NCBI RefSeq assembly: GCF_007655135.1
Contig: NC_045128.1
Span: 20,678,811-20,742,810, forward strand
Length of the DNA: 64,000 nt
Origin: Punica granatum
Taxonomy: Eukaryota; Streptophyta; Magnoliopsida; Myrtales; Lythraceae
Reading direction: 5' to 3'
In this document: positions 56,418 to 64,000 of the stretch, one piece after another
How positions within the stretch are numbered: the first letter of the stretch is position 1
Layout: every line of letters begins with the position of its first letter
Made by a program: the position numbers and the translations under genes
Notes under the pieces: generated by a model
Seen by the model: the letters and a program-made list of their open reading frames with translations, nothing else
The model's database searches: none
Told to the model about the DNA's origin: nothing

Positions 56418-56722
56418 GCTCATTTGCTGAGCGTTTTTGCTTGTACAGAACCCACGTAGCGCTCACTCAGCTACGGGTCGTAACAGTTGGCGGTTTAATG
56501 TTTATGTTTCCTTTTGAACAGACTGCCTTTGTAAATTATGAAATGTGAATCAAGCCGATGTAATGGCATTAGTGTTTTTAAACTCATACATCTCATGCAT
56601 TCATATATTGTCATTTACATCTCGAAGATGGTTAACACACAACAATTGCACTTATACACTTACACATATACAAGTACTAACAACTGGCGTCGCATCGATA
56701 CCCTACTCGGGCACGCGGAAAA
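56418..56722 (+). other. ORF1-gag spacer of element B2
   Basis: Non-coding, strongly conserved with the B1 spacer, including CTCACTCAGCTACGGGT, GTTGGCGGTTTAATGTTTAT and TACTAACAACTGGCGTC. TACTAAC lies at 56675-56681, 42 bp before the gag ATG. I see no ORF, RNA gene or LTR feature here. Confidence 0.65.
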
Positions 56723-59700
56723 ATGGCCGAAGAGCAACAACCTGTTATCTCGGAGCAAGACGCGCCACCGATGCCTGCACAGTCCATTCCGGAAGACACA
56801 CGCGTGATATCATCCCCAGCATCTACAGCGTATTCCGGTGCTATTCCAACGCATTTCCCTTCTCCTGCACAGGCGTCATCCAATGTTGTCGATCCCGTGC
56901 GTTTTGCTGCACTTGAAGGGATCGTTAATCAGTTTGCTGCCAACATGAACACCAACATGACAGAGCTCATGGCTATGCTTCGGGATCAAAACCGAGCTTC
57001 CTCAAGCCATACTCCGCCCCCTGAACGCAGGACAACTGTTCATCGGAATCCGATCGACCCTCCTATTTATGTGACTGATAGCGAAGATATGTCTTTTCCA
57101 GCAATGACATATGTGCCGACAATCAGCCCAGTCAGTGATCCTATGCCACCACCACCGGCTCCTACATCAGTGCCATTTCCACCCGCGGCATTCCTATCAA
57201 CAGATCCCGCAATGATCACTTTGCCGCCGCTCACCATACCTACTCAATCTCCAATTTACACCGTTCCACCACCGACGGTTCCTCCAGTCGCGATCGCACA
57301 AATCCCTGCTCCTGCTGCGGAACCTTTTTCCTTCCAAGCTCCACAAACCCAAATGAGCTTCTCCTACCAAACTCCACCGCCTCTAAATATTCCTCCCACT
57401 GAGCCAGGCACGCCTACTCATGCCGCACCTGCAGTTCTACCGACGAACATTCCTCCTGAAAATGAACAGGAGAAAAGAATGAAGAGAATGGAGGAAACCA
57501 TTCGAACCCTCCAAGCAGGCACGTCCCGTCCTGACTTCGGTGACATTGACTGGAATCTCTTTCCGGGCATGTTATTACCCCCTAAGATCAAAATTCCAGA
57601 TTTTAAGAGGTACGATGGGACTAAAGACCCTCGGCATCATCTCCGTCACTACCATAGCAAAATGCTTCCGTATTGGGATTACGAGGAATTTGTCATCCAG
57701 ACTTTCCAAGACAGTCTTACGGGATCGGCGCTAGATTGGTTTATGACCCTGAAAGCCGGCGACATCCCTACATGGACAGATCTTTCTCAGAAATTCCTCG
57801 ACCAATACCGATTCTGTGCAGAGACACCTCCTACTCTTCTTGATCTTAGCATGGCAGAGATGAAAGAAAGTCAAACTTTCGAAGCATACGCAACGGAATG
57901 GAGGGGAAAAGCGGCAAAGCACATACCTCCAATCACTGAGCGACAGCAAGTTCAACTGTTTCATTCTACGCTCAGAGGCTCATATTACTCACATCTCCTG
58001 GCTCATACTTCCTCTTTCTCAGACCTGATTGAGGCAGGAAAGAAGTTGGATATGGGAGTTAAGCTAGGAAGAATTGAAGATCCGGCAAGGAAGAAAGACA
58101 GAGAGACACCGAAGAAGCAAACTGCCGGAACATCCAGAAGAGGCAAAGACGCGACTATTGGCATCGTCAATTCTGGACATCAAGCTCCACACCCAATGTC
58201 GGTGGACTACACCCCTGCACTACCGACTTCTCAGCCATATGCGCATCCCGTGCAGTATGTGCAACCTCATCAAACGCCGCAAGCTTATTTCTCAACCCCG
58301 CCCACTATTATCCAGTCGCAACCTCCGCAATCGTACCCTCCTGTTCAAGTTCAACAAGCTAGACCCCCGGCTTCGAGACCTCCTCAGCCGGCTCAACGTG
58401 TCCCAGCTCCTAGAGCTCAACAAGACAGTGCTGCTCAACCACGTTCACGCAAGCAATACACCAATTTACCGGGTCCTCCCTCTCACATATTCAGACAGCT
58501 CCTTGCAGGCGACAAGATCAAAACAGAAGCACCAAATCCCCGTTTCGATCCGTCCATGCATAACCAGAATCTTCGATGCGAATTTCATCAGGGTGCTCCT
58601 GGTCATACCCTGGATACCTGTTGGAGACTCCGGGATAAAATTCAGGAGATGATTGATGCAAGACAAATCTCCTTTAATGAGGTGAAGCCGCCAAATGTCC
58701 GTGCAAATCCTCTTCCTGATCATGGATCAGGTGCAGGACCTTCTGTGAACATGATTAGCATTGCTGCTATTGAGGAGGAAGAAGACACGCAAAAGGCCTC
58801 AACTCCATTTGCCATTAACTATGCTCCAGTAGAAGTCGCATTCGCTCCCGTCCCGTTCGTTATAGAAGTTCCTGCAAAGGAGCCTTATCACGATAGTCGA
58901 GTTCCCTGGACATATGAGAGCGAGGTTGCCAGTGCAGAACTGGAGATGAGCGCGATGGGAATCACGCGTTCGGGACGGGTTTATCAGGGTCCAGAGCCTG
59001 TTGACTAAGGAAAGGCTCCCGCTACTGAGTTCTCAACCGTTCCAAAAGCCGTGTCATTCTCTACAAAGAAGGTCACCGATCAAGAAGCCGAAGATTTCAT
59101 GAAGGTGATCAAAGCAAGCGAATACAAAGTGGTCGAGCAAATGAGCAAGTCACCAGCTCATATATCGTTGCTCGCATTGCTTTTGAACTCCGAACCGCAT
59201 CGGAACGCGTTGCTGAAAGTTCTCACTGCGGCACAAGTCCCGAAAGATACTGCACCGAATAGAATCGAGGAGACGGTGAATTCTATTTTCTCGAATCAAA
59301 TTTCCTTTTTGGAAGACGAAATTCCCACGGAAGGACAAGGACACTTGCGGGCATTGCACATAGTTTGCAAGTGCAACAACCACGTCGTTGGTCGAGTCAT
59401 GATCGACAACGGCTCTGCTCTTAACGTTTGCCCCGTCTCCACGTTGAAACAGATGAACGTGGACATGAGCCGCATTCGTGCAAGCAAGACCACCGTCCGA
59501 GCCTTTGACGGCTCTAAGAGAGTGGTGAACGGCAAAATTGATCTCCTAATTGATGTGGGTCCTTGCTCATTCTCTATTACCTTCCAGATCCTGGAAATAC
59601 CCAATGCTTTTAGTCTCCTACTTGGAAGGCCATGGATTCACGCCGCCGGCGCCGTTCCTTCATCTTTGCACCAGAAGTTGAAATTCTTTGCCGAAGGCAA

Positions 59701-60318
59701 ACTCATCACTGTCAACGGCGAGGAAGATTACGCGGTCTATAAGGAAACAACTATCCCTTATATCAGCATTGAAGAAGATCAGAATCTTCCCTTCCATTCT
59801 TTCGACATGATCTCCGTAATTCGAGACTACGGAGAGGTCAGTCCATCGCGAACTGATCGCATGATTGGAAAGGTTCTCTTGAAGAACAATTATGTCCCTG
59901 GAACTGGACTCGGGGCACGTGCACAGGGAATCCTTCGACCGATTGAAATGGAGGAGTACCGCAATAGGAGGGGACTCGGCTTTCGCCCCTCCTGCCATGA
60001 GATCATGCAAGCTCGTCGTGGAAAACATCTACACCGCCTTGCTGCATATTATGGGAAACTCTATAGGGGCATGCCGGTTCCACCACTCTCACAGTTTTTT
60101 GCAGCACCACCGCAAATCATGGGAGGCACCTCAGAGAACTCGATCACGGAAACAGATGACTTCTCTTCGGATGCAGTTGAAGCGTTTTTGGCTTTGCTAG
60201 CCATATATGTCGTCACTGAGGAGACATCTTCTAAGGTTCATATCCGCCCTGTACAGGAGGATGAGGAGCTTACCAACTGGACTTCAATTCCGCTCTACTC
60301 GGCCATAATTGCCGATGT
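56723..60318 (+). pseudogene. gag-pro: Element B2 gag-protease polyprotein with one nonsense codon
   Basis: Continuous frame of about 1,198 codons, broken only by TAA at 59006, where B1 has a Lys codon. Residues 100-250 are proline-rich. Residues 285-450 are the capsid-like Retrotrans_gag domain (FKRYDGTKDPRHHLRHY, LDWFMTLKAGD, FEAYATEWRG). Residues 619-633 form a zinc-knuckle-like CX2HX5HX4C. After the stop come a helical segment (PAHISLLALLLNSEPHRNAL), the protease active site VMIDNGSALNVCP (Asp codon at 59405) and LLGRPWIHAAG. A G-patch-like stretch (VPGTGLGARAQGI, RRGLGF) follows. The Asp-Asn-Gly form of the protease motif is shared by all three copies here. Gag packages the RNA and protease matures the particle. 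It reads to the splice donor at 60318/60319. Confidence 0.92.
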
Positions 60319-60506
60319 GTAAGACGGTCTTTATACATAATGCTACCTGCATGTCGGCAATGCCATAAGCCACATGACAGAAGAGGGGTTTTTGTTATGG
60401 CTTGTTAATAGAATCCCTGCATGTTTTTTATTTCTTGTGCCTAAATTCTCTCTTGCACTCGCTTCTAACACCTTTAATTTCTAAAACAATTCACTTTCAT
60501 GTCCAG
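60319..60506 (+). other. Inferred pro-pol intron of element B2, 188 bp
   Basis: Donor GCCGATGT|GTAAGACGG and acceptor CATGTCCAG|GCTCC. Joining gives a codon split GT|G and continues the pol frame (LQSNPNH). Unspliced RNA stops at the TAA inside the donor (60320-60322), so splicing would set the ratio of gag-pro to gag-pro-pol. Intron and junctions are shared with B1, and the acceptor with C. An ATG at 60499, overlapping the acceptor, could alternatively start pol directly. Confidence 0.83.
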
Positions 60507-63500
60507 GCTCCAATCGAATCCAAATCACGGATATAACGATTCGGATTCACTCGAAACACATCTCGGAAAGTCCCTACCCATATACTTCGGGGAAGGACTT
60601 GACGAGGACGGTCGCGTGCCCGAGATAGAAGAGAGTTTGCATCGTCTCGAAAACCACCAACTCACTTCCGTCGAGCCAACCGAAGACATCAACATAGGCA
60701 ATGCAGAAGAACCACGCACCCTTAGAATCGGAACGGGACTCGACCCTGCACAGAGGGCCCGAATGATCGACTTCTTGACAGAGTATCAGGAGGTCTTTGC
60801 TTGGTCCTACGCCGATATGCCAGGCCTAGACCCCTCAATTGTAAAGCATTTCCTCCCACTCGATACTGAAAGATTCCCACCAAAACGCCAACACTTGCGA
60901 CGTCAACGAGCTGACCTTCTCTTATGCATTAAGGAAGAAGTCATCAAGCAAGTAGACGCGGGATTCTTGGAGGTATGCAATTACTCTGAATGGGTAGCGA
61001 ACATTGTTCCAGTGGAGAAGAAAAATGGGAAAGTCAGAGTCTGCATCGACTACCGAGATCTCAATAGGGCTAGCCCAAAGGATAATTTTCCGCTGCCACA
61101 CATCGATGTCTTGGTGGACAATACAGCGCGCCACACACAATTCTCCTTCATGGACGGTTTCTCTGGATACAATCAGATTCAGATGGCCGAAGAAGACAAA
61201 GTCAAGACCACATTCATCACGATGTGGGGTACATTTTGCTACAAGGTCATGCCTTTCGGTCTCAAAAATGCCGGGGCAACCTATCAACGGGCAATGGTCA
61301 CTCTCTTTCATGACATGATGCATAAAGAGATCCAGGTCTATGTCGACGACATGATCGCGAAGTCCAAAGAAGGAGAAGATCATTTGGTTAACCTCAAACG
61401 ATTGTTCAACCGCCTCAAGAAATACAAACTCCGACTTAACCCAGCAAAATGCACATTTGGCGTCAAGTCAGGGAAATTGTTAGGGTTTATAGTTAGTGAG
61501 GAAGGCATCAAGGTCGACCCTGACAAAGTCAAAGCGATCATGGAATTGCCCCCTCCATCGACAGTGCGCGAAGTGAGGAGCTTCTTAGGACGGCTGAATT
61601 ACATCGCGCGTTTCATTGCAAATTTGACAGATAAGTGCCAACCACTCTTCCGTCTGCTTCGCAAAAACGCAGCGGTCGAATGGGATGATGAGTGTCAGAA
61701 AGCTTTTGATACCATCAAGGCATATCTAATTCAGCCGCCGGTGTTAGTTCCACCTTCACCTGATCGTCCTCTCATTTTGTACTTGACGGTGCGCTGACAA
61801 TCCATCGGATGCATGTTAGGGCAAAAGGACGAATCCTCTCACGCAGAGCGAGCAATTTATTATTTAAGCAAAAAGTTCACTGAAAGGGAGTCCAACTACC
61901 CTGAGATAGAGAAAATGTGTTGCGCACTTGTGTGGGTCATGCAAAGGCTCCGGCAATACACTCTCTACCATACTGTTCGCCTGCTGTCGAAGATAGATCC
62001 TTTGAAATATCTACTTAGCACTCCGTCCTCCATGAGGAATATGATAAAAGTGTTGTTGCCAACTGACGGAGTACGACATCGAATATGTGTCGCGCACATC
62101 AGTCAAGGGCCAAGCGATAGCAGATCATCTAGCAGAGTTCCCATTTGTCGATGACACACCGATCGACTCTGACTTCCCAGACGAAAAAATCCCTCCAAAT
62201 GAGTGGTGAGGAGGAAATTACCAGATGGAAGATGTACTTCGATGGTGCAGTCAATTCCACCGGGTCAGGGATTGGCGCAGTGCTGATATCCCCGGAAGGG
62301 CGTCATTTCCCTGTTGCAGCGAAGATTGACTTCCCCTGCACCAACAACATAGCCGAATATGAGGCATGTATCCTCGGCTTGTGGGCGGCAATCGACCTCA
62401 AAGTCAAAGAGCTTGAAGTGTTTGGAGATTCCATGCTCACAATCTTTCAGACACTCAAACAGTGGAAGACGAAAGATCCAAAACTGGTGCCATATCATGA
62501 GTACCTTGAAGACTTGACAGAAAACTTCAAGGACATCTCCTTTACATACACACCGCGCATGAAGAACCAGTTCGCCGATGCACTCGCAACACTCGCTTCC
62601 ATGGTTAGCATCACAAAAGAGAATCTCATCGAGCCCCTCGAGTTTGAGATTGCTCAGGGTCCTGCCCATTGCGATGTAATCGACGCTGTCGACGGCAAAC
62701 CGTGGTACGCAGACATTAAACACTTGCTACAAACGGGTCAGTTCCCAGCATTCACCGATCGACATGACCGGAGGACTCTTCGGCGCATTGCAGCAAATTT
62801 CTTCCTTAGTGGTGAAACCCTTTACCGCCGTTCATTCGATGCCACACTGCTTCGGTGTGTTGATGAGAATGAGGCACAACGCCTCATGGAAGAAGTGCAC
62901 GAGGGAAATTGCGGACCTCACATGAACGGTCTCATGCTAGCAAAGAAGCTCATGCGACTTGGGTATTTCTGGTCCACCATGGAGACTGACTGCGTCAAAC
63001 ATGTCAGGCATTGTCACTTGTGTCAAGTTTACGCAAATCAGATCAGAGCACCACCCAACGAGCTGCATCCAATGGCTGCTCCGTGGCCCTTTTCAATGTG
63101 GGGCATGGACGTGATTGGTCCTATTAACCCCAAAGCATCCAATGGGCACTTGTACATACTGGTAGCTATCGATTACTTCACCAAATGGATCGAAGCTATC
63201 ACCCTTGCATCGGTCACTGCGAAAACCGTGGCACGCTTCCTCAAACGCGACATTATCGCACGTTACGGGGTCCCTGCGACACTTGTCAAAGACAACGCCA
63301 AGAATTTGAATAATAAGCTCATCGACGAACTCTGTGCACAGTTCAAGATTCTACACCGCAACTCCTCTCCGTATCGTCCACAAATGAACGGCGCGGTAGA
63401 GGCAGCAAACAAGAACATAAAGAAAATCATTGAAAAGATGACAGTTAATTACAGAGACTGGCACGAGATGCTCCCGTTCGCACTCTTGGCGTATCGGACT

Positions 63501-63950
63501 TCTATCCGCTCGTCCACTGGATCAACCCCATATTCTTTGGTCTACGGCATGGAAGCAGTTCTTCCAATCGAAGTAGAGATTCCCTCTATGAGGATCCTTG
63601 CTGAGTCCAAGCTCAAGGAAGCAGAATGGGCGAAGCAACGCTACGAACAGCTCAATCTCATTGATGAGAGGCGGCTAACAGCACTTTGCCACGGTCAGTG
63701 CTATCAGCAAAGAATGGCCCGAGCTTTTAACAAGAAAGTTCGTCCCCGCGAGTTCACCCCCGGCGACCTTGTCCTGCGGAAAGTTTTGCATATCGCCCCT
63801 GATTCCAGGGGCAAGTTTGCTTACAAATACGACGGTCCCTTCATTGTTAAAGAAGTCTTTGACGGGGGGGCAATCATTCTCAATGATATGGATGGGAACG
63901 AGAACGCTCTTCCGGTCAACGCTGATACACTCAAGAAATACTATCCGTGA
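60507..63950 (+). pseudogene. pol: Element B2 pol (RT, RNase H, aRNase H, integrase), lightly damaged
   Basis: The N-terminal region (VPEIEESLHRLENHQ) leads into reverse transcriptase with CIDYRDLN, MPFGLKNAGATYQ and the catalytic YVDD at 61339-61350. The gypsy RNase H has YLTVR where active enzymes carry a DAS-type Asp, so it is probably inactive. The archaeal-type RNase H from about 62220 keeps YFDGA, NIAEYEA, FGDSM and FADAL. Integrase has the HHCC finger ending CHLC, MDVIGP, KDNAKN and NGAVEAANK. A KYDGPF module precedes the stop. Damage consists of TGA at 61795 (CGA in B1), an inserted base near 62050 and another near 62192. The last 601 codons (62145-63950), covering the second RNase H and integrase, are uninterrupted. 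Confidence 0.93.
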
Positions 63951-64000
63951 TGGTGTATCTCTCATTCCACTGTGGACGTTTTCCTCAAATGCACATTACA
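63951..64000 (+). other. Start of the B2 3' region, cut by window end
   Basis: Fifty bases after the pol stop, collinear with B1 42573-42622 (both include CAAATGCACATTACA). The hairpin module, tandem array, polypurine tract and 3' LTR of B2 would lie beyond the window. Confidence 0.7.

Overview
The window is a piece of plant nuclear DNA, most likely from a eudicot. It is built entirely from nested long terminal repeat (LTR) retrotransposons. I found no host gene, tRNA, rRNA or CRISPR array, and nothing bacterial. Every recognisable protein belongs to Ty3/gypsy elements of the Tat clade, Ogre lineage. The evidence is: very long LTRs (about 4.9-5.5 kb), an extra ORF1 upstream of gag, a gag-protease ORF ending in a G-patch-like segment, an apparent intron between protease and reverse transcriptase, two RNase H domains in pol, and a long 3' region with tandem repeats. 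The species cannot be named from the sequence.

Two LTR families occur. Family A LTRs start TGTCAGCACCCC, continue with GGCCCACCGG, and end GTGCGCACA. Family B LTRs share the start, continue with GGCTCACCATT, and end GTCCGTACA. Layout from the left: an A-like minus-strand LTR (1-2968) lies against a second A-like minus-strand LTR (2969-9125). That second LTR is split by a 4.85-kb family B solo LTR (3071-7922) with a perfect AGGGG target duplication. The second LTR itself sits in the intron of plus-strand element C. C supplies a decayed pol (9163-12599), a 3' region with a five-hairpin module, a 30-bp array and a polypurine tract, and a complete 3' LTR (14278-19455). Then come a repeated LTR tail (19456-20829) and a minus-strand gag-protease fragment, D (20830-22625).

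Element A1 follows, with a full 5' LTR (22626-27837), primer-binding site and broken ORF1. It is cut at about 29538 by a 5'-truncated family B element, B1 (LTR, ORF1, gag-pro, intron, pol, 3' region with a 30-bp array; about 29538-44939). An ORF1 fragment, a 100-N assembly gap (45163-45262) and a minus-strand A-like LTR (45263-48826) come next. The last element is B2 (48828 to beyond 64000): complete 5' LTR, primer-binding site, an open 498-codon ORF1, gag-pro with one nonsense codon, the intron, and pol with one nonsense codon and two frameshifts. Its 3' LTR is outside the window.

In a working element the LTR would drive one transcript. A tRNA would prime reverse transcription at the site just after the 5' LTR. 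Gag would form the particle, protease would process the polyproteins, RT/RNase H would copy the RNA and integrase would insert it. Splicing between protease and RT would join gag-pro to pol. No element here is intact; B2 is the closest. The most unusual structures are a five-hairpin array downstream of pol in which each hairpin is followed by a GCAAA motif, with compensatory stem changes between families; splice-donor-like sites conserved in the LTRs and just before ORF1; and a short hairpin plus a primer-site-like 10-mer near the LTR end.
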